From Armigeres subalbatus (lineage: Eukaryota > Arthropoda > Insecta > Diptera > Culicidae): a stretch of DNA of 64,000 nt. A program made the translations under genes and the position numbers. This document shows positions 46,380-57,213 of the stretch, piece by piece. Position 1 is the stretch's first letter. Every line of letters begins with the position of its first letter. The stretch covers positions 398,066,042 to 398,130,041 of the forward strand of contig NC_085141.1 of assembly GCF_024139115.2 (NCBI RefSeq), read 5' to 3'. The notes below the pieces were generated by a model. The model was not told the origin of the DNA and did not search any database. It saw only the letters and a program-made list of their open reading frames with translations.

Positions 46380-47140
46380 GGCTGGGGACATCGGTAGACC
46401 ATTTGATTCAAACTCCAGGATAATTTGGAGACCTTAAAACATCTCATATACCTGGACTTGAGACGCAAATGAAAGACAAATACTCGGAGGGCATGATTTT
46501 GATGCTACCGCGGCTGAGGACATCATGGAAGCCTTGGTTGATTCGATAGACCATTTGATTCAAACTCCAGGACAATTTGGTGATCTTACAACACCTCATA
46601 TGTCTTGTTTTCAGACGCAAGTGAAAGACAAATACTCGGAGAACATAATTGAGTTGATACCGCGACTGAAGACATCATGGAAGCCTTGGTTAATTTGGTA
46701 AGCCATTTAATTCAAACTCCAGGACAATTTGGAGATCTTAAAACATCTCATATGCCTGGAATTGAAACGTAAGTGAAAGACAAATAATCGGAGGAGATAA
46801 TTGGGCTGGGGGCACCATGGAAGCCTTGGTTGATTCATTAGACCATTTAATTCAAACTCCAGGACAATTTGGTGATCTTACTTACTCATCTTACTCATAT
46901 GTCTTGTTTTCAGATGCAAGTGAAAGGCAAATCCCTGAAGGACATAATTGAGCTGATACCACGGCTTGGGACATCATGAAGGCTTTGGTTGATTCGATAG
47001 ACCATTTGATTAAAACTCCATGACAATTCGAAGATCTTACAACATCTTATATGCCTGTATGTAAGACGTAAGTGAAAGACTAATACTCGGAAGACAAAAT
47101 TAGGTTGACACCGCGGCTGGGGACTGTACTACGGGGGCAC
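46380..47140. repeat. 152-bp satellite, about five units
   Basis: The block GTGAAAGACAAATACTCGGA recurs with anchors at 46475, 46627, 46779, 46926 and 47078, that is steps of 152, 152, 147 and 152 bp. Other shared words are ACATCATGGAAGCCTTGGTT, GATAGACCATTTGATTCAAA and CTCCAGGACAATTTGG. Confidence 0.88.
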
Positions 47141-47203
47141 TGGGATACTGTATTACATAATTCTTAAGAAAAATATATTAAGCTCGTTTAGTGGAATGTA
47201 TTA

Positions 47204-47402
47204 AACCGTCTAAGACGAATTAAGTACTGTCCATTTAATTCCACCAGTTAATTCAGTGTCTTGTACTTGACTCGACTTAAGTCGAGTCAAGTACAAAACA
47301 CTGAAGACGACCACACAGTTGTGGTCGAAATACGTATCTGCAAAGATAACGAAAATTAACTGGTGGAATTAAATGGACAGTACTTAATTCGTCTTAGACG
47401 GT
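47204..47402. mobile_element. Foldback MITE (CCATTTAATTCCACCA arms), copy 2
   Basis: The arms, starting ACCGTCTAAGACGAATTAAG, are perfectly inverted for about 48 bp. In the middle, TTGTACTTGACTCGACTT and its exact complement form a 36-bp perfect palindrome (47266-47301), so the element has a hairpin within a hairpin. The same arms are at 13894-14080. A 12-bp direct repeat, ATAATTCTTAAG, occurs at 47157-47168 and 47403-47414. The right copy abuts the arm, but the left one is 35 bp away. Confidence 0.85.
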
Positions 47403-47414
47403 ATAATTCTTAAG

Positions 47415-48040
47415 TTTCGGGAGGACACGCTCCACGATGTGTTCCTTTGAAAGCGGCAAAAATGCTGGGCCTTATCGCCAATGGTAGGTGTGTACACGGG
47501 AACGCGGCGATTTATTACAGACTGCTTCTTCTGTTATAATAACTCTATCGGTCGCAAAACAGTTACATATTTACACACTTCGAAAAAATCATGTAAATTC
47601 ACACCTGATTAGATGCACATAAAAGGAGCGACCCGATTGATGTATAATTACATCTCATTTTAAAATCACATGACACGCAAAAAATATGCGTCATGTTGTA
47701 AAATAGGCTCTACTTATTTTTATGTCTGACATGTAAATTGAATTCAATTTTTTGTCACGTAAACATGATTTCGGCAGCGGTGATTTGGAGATTCAGAAAT
47801 TTTCTTTTATGTTCTGGTTTAAAAGAAATATTTTGTTGTAATTAGATGTTTTATTTTTTCAACGTCTTTTACAGTATTTTTATTTTATTTTGAATTTTTT
47901 AATTGAAAACTCCGAGATTTTGTGAAGTTTTTCTATTTGCGCTGTACGTCTGTATGTTACAGGCCTGCGTTCCTTTCTGTTTCCAAAACTAGGCAACTTC
48001 TGTCATGATCATAAGCAATCGTTTTACATCATGTACAAAG
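47415..48040. other. AT-rich DNA, nothing recognised
   Basis: No motif or repeat partner seen. Confidence 0.4.
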
Positions 48041-48043
48041 CAG

Positions 48044-48460
48044 TAGGGAACCTGGACACACGTGATCCCCGGAGACACATGATCCCCCTTCTCTTTTCTC
48101 GAAAACTAATCACATTGTTATACCACTGATATGTGCAAAAGGATCCGTTAGATAAATTATTGAATCTGAGTAACATTTGATATTAGTTACTTTATGTATA
48201 TGGGTTTTAGAGAGGTTTTATTATTTAAGCATTCTCAATCCTTTTTTTTCTTCAAAGGAGAAAAGTTCAATAACTTTGAATATGTCCAACCAAAACGTGT
48301 CAAATTTTTACTGGACAAAGTTTTATTATTGTAGAATTGAATAAATTCATTGGTTTAACTATTGCTTATTTCAATTTAATACAATAAACAAAATAAGATA
48401 AATACTCAACATGGACACACTTGATCCCCCACAGTTTGGACACACTTGATCCCGATATTG
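48044..48460. repeat. Cluster of GGACACACNTGATCCCC words
   Basis: Copies lie at 48054 (GGACACACGTGATCCCC), 48072 (GAGACACATGATCCCCC), 48413 and 48437 (TGGACACACTTGATCCC). The first is preceded by TAGGGAACCT. The inverse of this end, TAGGGGAAACTGGACACACA on the minus strand, is at 59738-59765. These may be terminal and subterminal repeats of a transposon. Confidence 0.5.
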
Positions 48461-48464
48461 CATA

Positions 48465-49680
48465 TATTAAGGCGTTTGTTGTATACCATCGCATATTATT
48501 GTATTATATGTAACTAAATTGATCTGTCAAAATTCTTTTCTAATTAAACAGTATAAATAATTTTTATTTCTTTTTAATTTTGTCAATCAGGCAATACACG
48601 CGCAATTTGAATGTCTCAATAGCCTTATTTCATTAACCAGAACAAAGTGTAGTTGAACATACTTAGTTTTGATTAGTTTTATCAAATGCATTTTAACATT
48701 ATTTTCAATGAAAACGAGTATAAATTAAGCTTTGAAAATACTCAACAAATCACTGGGCTCAAAATCAGTATTGTTCAATCTGGTATTCAGTTCTTTCCGT
48801 TTCAACTAGGGAAAGTTTGCTTACAATCACCATTTATTTGTAAATCTTCCTAAAGAATTTTTAATAATAGGCTCATTCAACAACTTTTGGTCAGTCTTTT
48901 AAGAGAAATCGCATTTGTGTAATAATAACACGCACTACAGAAAATATGATGTTTAAAGGATGAGTGACAGGGCCATATTGATGTATGAAGTTAGCATCCT
49001 GGTATGATCACGGTTTTGGTATTGGTAGTAGTCTGGCGATCTCGATGTATCACAGACTTTTTTGGTGGTCCCAAAACAGACACTCAGGGATATTTACCAT
49101 TGGCCATGGCATTTGCAGTGTGGCCAATTTTTAGAAGAGATCCTCTTGGGAACATCATGGTTGTCGTGATATGACCACTGTCTTTCAGTGGAGTGAATGG
49201 TTTGCAGATAAATCATCATCACCATGCCAACTTTGTTGCTACAGCCGACATTTTATCTGTCACTATTACTTTATTCGAGAACCAAAATACTTGCCTTGCT
49301 CAATACCAACAATATTTCATTTTCGCACGACTGCTATTACGACAGACTATAGGATTTGAGAATAGACCAATTTGACCTTTCATTAGGCTTGGAAGAACCT
49401 AAACATGTTCAGCTCATAAAGGGATCAATTTCCCCTTATATGGGGATCAAGTCTCCCACAAGTTTTGAAAATGCCAAATTTTCTATCTTTCGGCAAAATC
49501 GAGTTTTTGGTAACTTTTATGAACAAATAATTGCTCAGTTCAATCAAAGGTAATTGCCTATTTCCGGGGATTAAACCACCCGACATGGACGTTAATTTAC
49601 AATGTTATGAAAACTCATATGTGAATATGTACGTTATGTGGAAGATATTGATTTGAAAAATGTATTGGAGGTAACCACTT
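48465..49680. other. AT-rich DNA, nothing recognised
   Basis: GGGATCAA words at 49421 and 49443 faintly echo the cluster at 48.0-48.5 kb. No gene is seen. Confidence 0.4.
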
Positions 49681-49682
49681 TC

Positions 49683-49745
49683 CCTTCGATGGGACTCGAA
49701 CCCATGACCCTACAGTACGCTAGACTGGTGCTTTAAGGACGTAAT
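49683..49745 (-). repeat. tRNA-like SINE head (third family), partial
   Basis: The minus strand reads AAAGCACCAGTCTAGCGTAC, then GGGTCATGGGTTCGAGTCCC and ATCGAAGGGAAA. The T-arm ATGGGTTCGAGTCCCAT is perfect. It lacks the 5' acceptor and most of the D-arm. AGCACC...GTCTAGCGTACTG is shared with 35949-36015. Confidence 0.65.
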
Positions 49746-50095
49746 ACAATAAAGCCAGGAAAATATCAGCAAGTGTATTTGTGAAAACATATTCATTCAA
49801 TACTGTGATGATGTTAGTGAGATAAAATGTTTGCCACCAACACATATGCAGAAAAGAACTGTCAAAATTGTTTTGATTTCTAAAATGATTAATCCACTTA
49901 TCAGAATGCAACAAACTTAGCTTAGATACTAAAAAAGCAAAAACGGTAAACGATATCTTGCTAAACGAAAATTTAATTTTGTATGTAATATAGAACTACG
50001 TTTTTATAGACGAATTATTGTGACCTATGTATGACTAAATCAAGTAACATGAGCTTCAACTAAATCCGACTAAATTGTGCTACTGCTATTGCGCA

Positions 50096-50220
50096 TAAAG
50101 CTTTCAACACAATGGAATAAGACGGTAACGGTAACGATAGGATGTGACAGAAAATATATAGGTTAATTTTCTTATCTTGCCGTTACCGTCGCCGTTTCGT
50201 TCCACTGCATTCAGAGCTTA
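50096..50220. mobile_element. Foldback MITE, about 125 bp
   Basis: AAGCTTTCAACACAATGG with AAGACGGTAACGGTAACG on the left pairs imperfectly with CGTTACCGTCGCCGTTTCG and CCACTGCATTCAGAGCTT on the right. It is related in style to 5292-5370. Confidence 0.6.
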
Positions 50221-51323
50221 TACATAACAACTAGGACAGAACCTGCCCCCTAGTGAAGCATCTTTTTCACGCTGCGTGCAAGGCGTTAAAAATAAGTGTG
50301 CACCGGAAGAAAGCGTCACCTGTGTTATGAAAAAACACTACGTGAGCATCGGGCCTTAAAAGCACTTTCATAGTTATTCACTGACAATTTTCAATTCTTC
50401 ACCGGACCAAAAGTCGGAATAGCATTTTCAACATCTTAAAATGTTATAGAATTAAGCAAATCAAATATGCTTGTTGGCAGCGATGCCAGATTGCTTCAAC
50501 ATCAATTCCGTAGAATAACTCAAAAATTTTGGCCCTCATTGGCCAAAAATTTCGGCGCTCATCCACAATACAAGATAACAATAAGACCACAAAACTTCAA
50601 CATTTATAGTTACTGGTCTTGTTATATCCTAATTTTCATGAAAATCCAAAAACGAAAGCGATTACTAGGCGCCCTATACAGATTTCCACACTCGTCATAA
50701 AGGCAATTGGCAGTTGCCATACATATTTTTGACAGTAACTGTTTCCAAGGCTGAGATTATCATTTGCGCATTTTATTTATAGAACTTTTATTGATTCAAC
50801 ATAGAATGAGTTTAATATTATGGACTTCTTAATTTTCAGGACAACTCCAATTATAAAGCTGATGACTTTTTTTTATTTCTTTATTAAAGAGGCTTGCAGC
50901 CCTAGGCTGGCTCACCTCTCCCATCGATGACTTGTCTCTTTAGTGCTAATAGGCTTTAGCATTCTTGAATATCGACCCTACATGGGTATAATCCCGAGAA
51001 AAGTTTTCCTATTTTAAAGACGGAAATGCTCCGATGACAATCCGTAACTAAGAAATAAGCAACGATAGCGTTGGGACGAGCTCAACACAATGCCTAAATT
51101 GGATTGCTTCGCAAAGGTGTATAAGAGTAAGACTGTACAGATAGAAAAAACTAGATCCTTTCTACTGATTACACCTGTTGGAGTGAATCCAAATTCTCTC
51201 CAAATAGAAATATTTTTTGAGGAATGGATGAAAAAATATTAAGACGAAATTCTATAAATATCCGAACGATTTACAAAAGGAATTTGTAAAGGATTTTTGT
51301 AGAACAATTCTTGAAATTCTTAA

Positions 51324-51435
51324 CCTTCCGGGACTCGCATGGTTCTGGAGCGGTCACGCAGTTCCGCCTCTGTTGTAAACGGCGAGCTTTTTTCGGAGGT
51401 GTTGTACTTTGTACAACGATGCGAGTCCTGGAAGG
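51324..51435. mobile_element. piggyBac-type MITE, copy 2, nested in the hAT element
   Basis: CCTTCCGGGACTCGCATGG at the left and CGATGCGAGTCCTGGAAGG at the right are inverted. The flanks are TTAA (51320-51323) and TTGA (51436-51439), one base worn. It matches 44009-44118 in inverted orientation, with shared GTTGTACTTT and GCTTTTTTC words. Confidence 0.8.
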
Positions 51436-51465
51436 TTGAATTTCTTCAAGAATTCTTTGGATAAT

Positions 51466-52070
51466 CAGCTTAGTAACGGTCTTGGTGGTCATATGGCTAC
51501 CGCTTCTGCCACATACGCAGGAGGTCGTGGGTTCAATCCCAGGTCCGTTCCATTACTCCTACTTTGTATCTTTTCGTATAGTTCTCATGTTCTAGCAATC
51601 GCTAGAATTGGAAAAGGGCTTTCATACCGTTTCCATCTTCTATCTCTATAAATACAACTTGATTAGTTGTAGCAGTTAAGTGTTAGAATTCGAAATGAGC
51701 CAAAAAGCTCGTTTTGGCATCCAATTAGAATATACACCACCCTTTCATTAATATCACATTGACACCCGTTAACCAAGACGAACCTCTGCCATAAAACCTA
51801 ACCCCAGATTCCAATACAATTCCAGAGGAACTCGTGACGAGTGCAGAGTTGTTCTCGGCTTGCAGCGGGCGAGTGATTGCATCATCAATTCCCTCCCATC
51901 ACCAATGACCGTGAGGACGTGGCCAGCGCCGTTATCGACCATCCAAAATACTAGAGCTCTCGGACTGTGCATATTGAGGTTGTAGAGCAAATCCCATGCT
52001 TCCATCCATTGGTTGCCTGTGCAATTGCGATTGTTCTGGTCGATCACGGAGTATTAACTACGAAATGCAC
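51466..52070 (+). repeat. tRNA-derived SINE-like sequence
   Basis: GGTCTTGGTGGTCATATGGC (A box) and CGTGGGTTCAATCCCAGG (T-arm with B box) are well formed at 51478-51545. A body follows, with an AATTCGAAATGAGCC-type stretch. From 51760 to 52050 a GC-richer segment has an open minus-strand frame of 92 codons without a known motif. The right end is uncertain. It lies inside the hAT element. Confidence 0.5.
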
Positions 52071-52937
52071 GGTCATCATGCTCATGCTCAATTATTTGGA
52101 GAATCCTCACAAAATTACTAAAAAAAAATCCTGAGTATTCTTGGGAAGTTCCTCCAGATATTCATTTGAATGTCTAGTAATTTGGAAAATCTCTTAGAAC
52201 TTTCTTCAGAACTGCCCCCAACATATTTATTTTAGAAAACCTTAGGGAGTTTTATATGGATTTCTTAGAATTTTCAGAGGATTTCCCGTAGAATCTTTCG
52301 AAGAATCTTCTGGAGAAATTCACAAAGGATCTTGAAAGGATGGAAGAATGTTCAATGGAAATTTGAAACTCCTGGTAGAGCTCCCGAAAGTATTTCTGAA
52401 GGAATTTACAAATGATTTGTAGAAAGATTTTCCGAAGAAACATCCGAACGGATTTTCTAAAAGTATTCCTAAAGGAATTTCTGAGAAAATTTCTAAAGAA
52501 ACTTTGAATGAAGTTTCTAAAAAAATCCTTGTGGAACTTCGAGATGAATTCCTAAAGGTATTTTTGAAAGAATCTACGATGGAAGGTCTAATGGAATGCC
52601 TAGTTTCTCCAGAATTACGTCAGGATTTCCTCCAGTAAAATTTCATTTTTTCATCTATGTGTTCTATATTTATAGCACTAGGTAGTTAGAATTAAATGAG
52701 ATAAAAATCATGAATGAATTAAAAATCACAGATACTACAATTGAAATTAAAAGTGCACTTTTGAATAAAATCCGTAGATTTCGCAGAAATTTTCAAATTT
52801 CCGTAGTTTTTACCTACGGATCCGTAGATCCGTAGAAAGCACTCAATTCCGTAAATCTACGGAAATTTCCGTAGATCTGGCATCGCTGCTTGTTGGGTTT
52901 ATTGGGGTTATTTAACTTAACTACATAAGTTCACAAT

Positions 52938-53652
52938 TCAATTCAACACGGTAATGTTTTTCTGAAACACTTTTTTCGATAAATATGTCTCGAAGAAATT
53001 CACAAGCTTCACTTCGACATTCGTTGCATAAAAGTTATGATCGTAATTTGCAATCTGCAGTAGATAATCCATATAATTATTTGCGTTCACGAAAACAACA
53101 ATGCATGTTTGCACATTGCAAATATGCATTGCAGCTTGTACTTCCATCATTGTGTTTTTGTGAAGTATGATTGATCCATTCTGAAATCTGCATCCAAGAG
53201 TGTTTCCGGCCTTGGAGGCAACATCCTTTATTGGTTCTTTACACTCTTTTTTTCTTAGCAGAAGAATTGCTCGACCATCATCAGATACGGCTATAATAAA
53301 AAAAAACAATATTATACCCAAATACTGGAGTATGTTAAAAACTCCTCTTACCATCTGGAATACAAGTTAAATAACTGTGGCACGCGTCGATAAACATTTT
53401 AGTTCCTCCCATTGCCAATCCATGCTCCTCCTTGAGGAGACGAAGTGTGAGGCCCACAATTGAACGATTACTTTTCAGACTGTTCCATATAGACGTTGTC
53501 TGAAGCATTGTTTCACATTTCTTCAGTTTTGTTGAATCCCTTGATGTAATTATGTCCGGAATATATCTGGATAATATGCGACCTTGGCAGTACTTCTCCA
53601 TTTCTGTGATTGACAAGTCCTTGTTGAGAATATCTTTCGAGTGTTCTGAGAG
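52938..53652 (-). pseudogene. Exons 7-8: YqaJ-type nuclease domain, active site damaged
   Basis: Exon 7 reads LSEHSKDILNKDLSITEMEK, SRYIPDIITSRDSTKLKKCE, LRLLKEEHGLAM, KMFIDACHSYLTCIPDG. Exon 8 continues AVSDDGRAILLLRKKECKEP, then NTMMEVQAAMHICNVQTCIV and YDHNFYATNVEVKLVNFFET. The order E(xx)HG...YL..xPDG...I(E)IKCP...QVQ...F matches the YqaJ-like exonuclease fold. The D of PDG is there, but the expected E-x-K after it is replaced by LLRKK, and the usual YxQVQ is MMEVQ. Cutting activity is therefore unlikely. The frame stays open to 52938. Confidence 0.83.
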
Positions 53653-53994
53653 CTATAACATATATTTTTTTCAAACAATTTGTAAATAGAAAATTATTTT
53701 GGGTTTTATTTCTAGTGAATGTCTTTACAAGACGAATTGATATTATTCTATTTGAATTTACCACTGTGTTTTAACATTACAGATAAGAAGTTAATCCTAA
53801 ACAAGAAGGCCGCCTCTGTCAACTTCATTTTCAATGAACGGTAAACTTCATTTCTTTGCATATAACTATTAAAATAAATTTAGAAATTTTAATTTTAAAT
53901 AAAGCACAAGATCTCATGATGGTTCATTTGGTCACCCGAGATAGAGAAAGGTGTTTTGCTCTTGACCTTTTGCAGTACTGGCCGAAACCCTATG

Positions 53995-54265
53995 ACTCCA
54001 CATTCCAAATGAAACTTGGCCTGCTTCTCAACCGAATTGTTCTATGCTTATAAGCATTCTCGCTATTTTTCATTAAAAATTATTTTGTTCCTTTCATCGG
54101 AGAAATGTGTACTTGTATATGTACTTGTGAAAAGTAATAAGGATACACTTTGCCCAGGAAGTCGGACGAAATTCCTATTAGGAAACATTCTAGACCGGAA
54201 CGAGAATCGAACTCGCTATCTTCGAATTGTCCATCCCACGCCTTGCTCGCAAAGCTGACCGAACG
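53995..54265 (-). mobile_element. SINE of the second tRNA-derived family, in intron 6
   Basis: On the minus strand GCGAGTTCGATTCTCGTTCC (B box) leads into GGTCTAGAATGTTTCC and CCTGGGCAAAGTGTATCC. It matches 44520-44710 and 2510-2695. The A-box area near 54250 reads TTGCGAGCAAGGCGTGGG. Confidence 0.68.
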
Positions 54266-54411
54266 AAACATTTAAGGAGTTTCAATTATTTTATCTGCAA
54301 AATTACAACTATTTAGTGGAATCACTTAAATGGAATAATATTGCCATGGAACACTCATTGCTATTATAATCATTTGTGTGTCAAAAAACTAGTAAAAAAC
54401 AATAGCATTAC

Positions 54412-54778
54412 CTTGTACTTAGCCTCCATGGCTGGAAGATCAAACGCTTCTTCTGCCTCTTCTACAACAGCGACTGCTTCTTCTCCATAGTCCATTTCAA
54501 TTTCGTCGTAATTTATTGTTTTTCTTCTAGTAAAACCTGGTCTTTTTCGAACATTCCTGTTGTATTGCAACAAATAAGTTTTATCGCGAATCATCCTCTT
54601 CATGTAAAATCCTGGACTCTCGCCTGTGTACTTTTCCATATATGTATCGTGCCATGCAAAATCTTCGTTGTGTTGTAAAACTGTAATATATACTCTCCGC
54701 TGGTATGATCCGCGGCTCATTGTATCAACGCGCTTCCCAACGTTGTATTTACTTAATCGGCAATACAGATTCTCCACC
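54412..54778 (-). pseudogene. Exon 6: GKR...RGSYQRR region
   Basis: The exon 5/6 join gives SNLVENLYCRLSKYNVGKRV, then MSRGSYQRRVYITVLQHN, phase kept. Next come GESPGFYMKRMIRDKTY and an acidic tail (MDYGEEAVAVVEEAEEAF). The TSNLxE...KxxxGKR...RGSY.xR pattern links transposase and nuclease parts in related arthropod proteins, as I recall them. Acceptor ATAATTTTAG and donor GTAATG. Confidence 0.8.
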
Positions 54779-55114
54779 CTAAAATTATTCAGTATGTTAT
54801 GTAAACCCTACAACCAACCAGTGTTTGTCAAATTTTCTTAAAATTCTGTTTAGGATCCTAGTAAAATCTGTATAAAAACTGGGTATTTACGAAATAGCTT
54901 GATTATTTATAAATATTGTATAAGACCCCACTGCTTTGCAAGCTTTTCTTAAAATTACTGTACATCATTTCTCAGCGTGGTGTTTGTGCAAAAATCGGAC
55001 AATTTTCAATAGGAAACAATGGGACAGGATTCCCCGTTGAATGCAACTTGTTGCATGTAAATCGGTTTAAGATAAGTTCCTAAAACATGAGTAAGTTTCA
55101 TTTTGCGCACATAC

Positions 55115-55195
55115 CTACACATACACACACCCACACATACACACAAACACGCACACACATGCATACATGCACACACACACGCACACACATACAGA
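55115..55195. repeat. (CA)n-type microsatellite in intron 5
   Basis: Imperfect ACACACAC with T and G interruptions. The minus-strand CVCACMHVC frame is only this repeat. Confidence 0.9.
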
Positions 55196-55273
55196 CATTA
55201 TCTCTATTCATTGCGCTGTATATACGTATTCAGATAGTGTTACTATGATCATAGCTCATAAAACGATACTTAC

Positions 55274-55614
55274 AAATTGCTGGTGCGGTTTTCATTAAGG
55301 AATTCCGCTTTGGCTGCAGTTTTCTCTACAGTCACCAACACTTTATTCCAGATTCCTAAGGTTTGTAGCTCCGGCACAATACATTTTTGAGCATTAGATT
55401 CAGTGTTCAGGTTTTTATTAGCACAAAAATATGATCTGCAATCATTATGTACTCCAAAAGCATGAAAAGGTGCGTTACGTATATCTTGGCGTAACCCTTC
55501 AACGTCGCACCCATTGGTCTCCTCTGCGCAATGTTTTATAGCAGCGCGTATACCTCGCGTCGTACGATCGATAGATTTCTTGAAAATATCCAAATACTGT
55601 TTGGGGCATTTTAT
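55274..55614 (-). pseudogene. Exon 5: transposase C-terminal helical region
   Basis: It reads KCPKQYLDIFKKSIDRTTRG, then CDVEGLRQDIRNAPFHAFGV, HNDCRSYFC and KAEFLNENRTSN. The NAPFHAFGxHxxCxxYFC pattern and the final NxTSN are typical of what follows the DDE core in this family. Acceptor TTTACTTCAG and donor GTAAGT are strong. The phase does not match exon 4 by one base, so a small indel or a missing mini-exon must be assumed. Confidence 0.8.
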
Positions 55615-55689
55615 CTGAAGTAAAGACAATTGTTAAACAGCTATCAAAAATTTACATATTTTACAAAAGATACAACGGATAATGTGTTC

Positions 55690-56270
55690 AAATGGTGTCA
55701 GGCCATTCGGCCGAATGTCGTTTGGCTGAACGGGTCGTTTGGACGAATGCCTTTTGCCGAAAAGTTAATAAATTTCGGCTCAGATTACGAGTAGTGAATA
55801 GTGAGTAATGAAAAGTAGGAAGTGAGAAGTGAAAAGTGAAGAGAGAAAGTGAGCTGAGAACAGAGTTCGTCCTCATTCCTTCGTTCTTCTTCCATCTTCT
55901 TTCTCCCTCTTCTCTTCTTCTCTCATTCCTTCTTTCTTCTTTCTTATTTCTGCTTCATTCTTTCTTTTTTCTTCTTTTTTTCTTTCTTCCTTCTCCCTTC
56001 TTCCTTCTTCCGTAATCTTTCTTTTTTCTTCCTTTTCCTTGTTCTTTTTTCTCTTTCCTATCTTCATTCTTTCTTAACTCTTCTTCCTTTCTCCGTCTTT
56101 CTCCTTTCTCATTTCTTCTTCCTGCTTTATTCATTCTTCCTTAGTCCACCTTTTTCTTCCTTCTTTCTTCTTCCGTCTTCCTTCTTTCTTCTTCCTATAT
56201 CCTTCTTCCTTATTTCTCTTCCTTCTTTCGTTTTCCTTCTTCTTTCTTCCTTCTTGACAAGCTTTTAACG
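55690..56270. repeat. GGCCGAAT repeats joined to a long pyrimidine tract, intron 4
   Basis: 55695-55790 has CATTCGGCCGAATGTCG, GTTTGGCTGAACGGG and TCGTTTGGACGAATG. Then comes TAGTGAATAGTGAGTAATG-type DNA, then about 400 bp of TTCTTCCTTC. It is the inverse of 43635-44185, here without the piggyBac-type MITE. The KEEKRK minus-strand frame is simple sequence. Confidence 0.75.
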
Positions 56271-56307
56271 ATTAGACATAGAGTGTACTATGAGCCATAG
56301 CTATTAC

Positions 56308-57213
56308 CTCTCTTAGTTTTTTTCCCACAAGCTTTAACGGCGTGATTACAGCATAGCTGTTGACGTATTTCGTGACCATACTGACAATTGTTCTTAAGCC
56401 TAGCCACCGCGGTGGAATCTCCATCCGTTACAACAGTAGTAAATTTTATACCTCGTTTTTGCAACTTTTGGAAACCATCTATAATGATATCCGGTTCCAT
56501 GCCGCCAGATGCTCCTTTGAAATTCCGGTAACACTTATGAAAACGTTGTTTTAATTCTTTTCTATTTCTTTGGATGTTCAGGTTGCATGCAATGCATCGC
56601 TTGTTCCGGCATCCTACAAAGCATACTTTCTTTGTCCGAGTGCCAATTACTGCTGCACATCCAGAAGTGGAGTTGTATCTATGCCCGTTACTTCGTTGAC
56701 CCCATGAGCCATCTAGTGCGGCACATGATTCTATGATGTAAGATACACCACGATTCTGCATTTCTTCGATTACTAAACTTCTTTCTTCATCCACGGCTTT
56801 CTGCAAAGATTCCTCTAAAGCTTCTTCATCCATTGCGACCTCGTCCTTAATAAAGGTTTGCCTATCCATAAACGGCATGTTTAGGAACGAGCACAATTCA
56901 TGTGCTTGGGTATAGTACCTCGGCTACATATAATCTCCCAATCCAGACACAATCTCAATCGTTTCTTACTACCCGGTTTCTCAGATGATCCTTTGTAAAT
57001 CCTGTTGCAAACATTGCACTTCAGAAATATTGATGACACCATCGATTGAAAATCCTCTTGGTACGGACAGCGAATACCAACGCAACACTGAAAGTGGGTA
57101 GCTTGAGTAGTCAGTATCCATTTCATGAAGTAAATCAGATCAACAATCCGTCGACCTTCAATATGTTTCCATTGTGGGATCTCGATATCAGAGTACGCAT
57201 CTGTATCTGTTGC
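56308..57213 (-). pseudogene. Exon 4: Mutator-like transposase core
   Basis: The first half opens ATDTDAYSDIEIPQW, then IVDLIYFMKWILTTQ and a zinc-ribbon-like pattern (CCVGIRCP, later CNVCN). After the frame break near 56890 it reads ALDGSWGQRSNGHRYNST, GTRTKKVCFVGCRNKRC, SGGMEPDIIIDGFQKLQKRG, VVTDGDSTAVARL and CCNHAVKACGKK. DGSW and DGDS fit the first two acidic residues of the catalytic triad in the Mutator-like transposase domain, and the C/H cluster follows as usual. The third acid is not assigned. Acceptor GATTTCAG and donor GTAATA bound it. Confidence 0.87.

Larger units (their letters stand above)
50478..52888. mobile_element. hAT-type element, non-autonomous, 2.4 kb
   Basis: The left end is CAGCGATGCCAGATTG and the right end CTGGCATCGCTG inverts it. 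Both begin CAG when read inward, as in hAT elements. The 8-bp duplication CTTGTTGG is perfect (50470-50477 and 52889-52896), the length hAT enzymes make. Near the right end CCGTAGAT and TCTACGG words recur (52770-52875), which look like subterminal binding repeats; one CCGTAGA lies near the left end. No transposase frame is visible. It holds a piggyBac-type MITE and a SINE-like piece. Confidence 0.88.

Noticed and set aside
55006..55188. Cysteine-rich peptide (CVCACMHVC)
   Set aside because: It is a CA microsatellite read in one frame.
55873..56067. Lysine/glutamate-rich protein on the minus strand
   Set aside because: It is the translation of a polypyrimidine tract.
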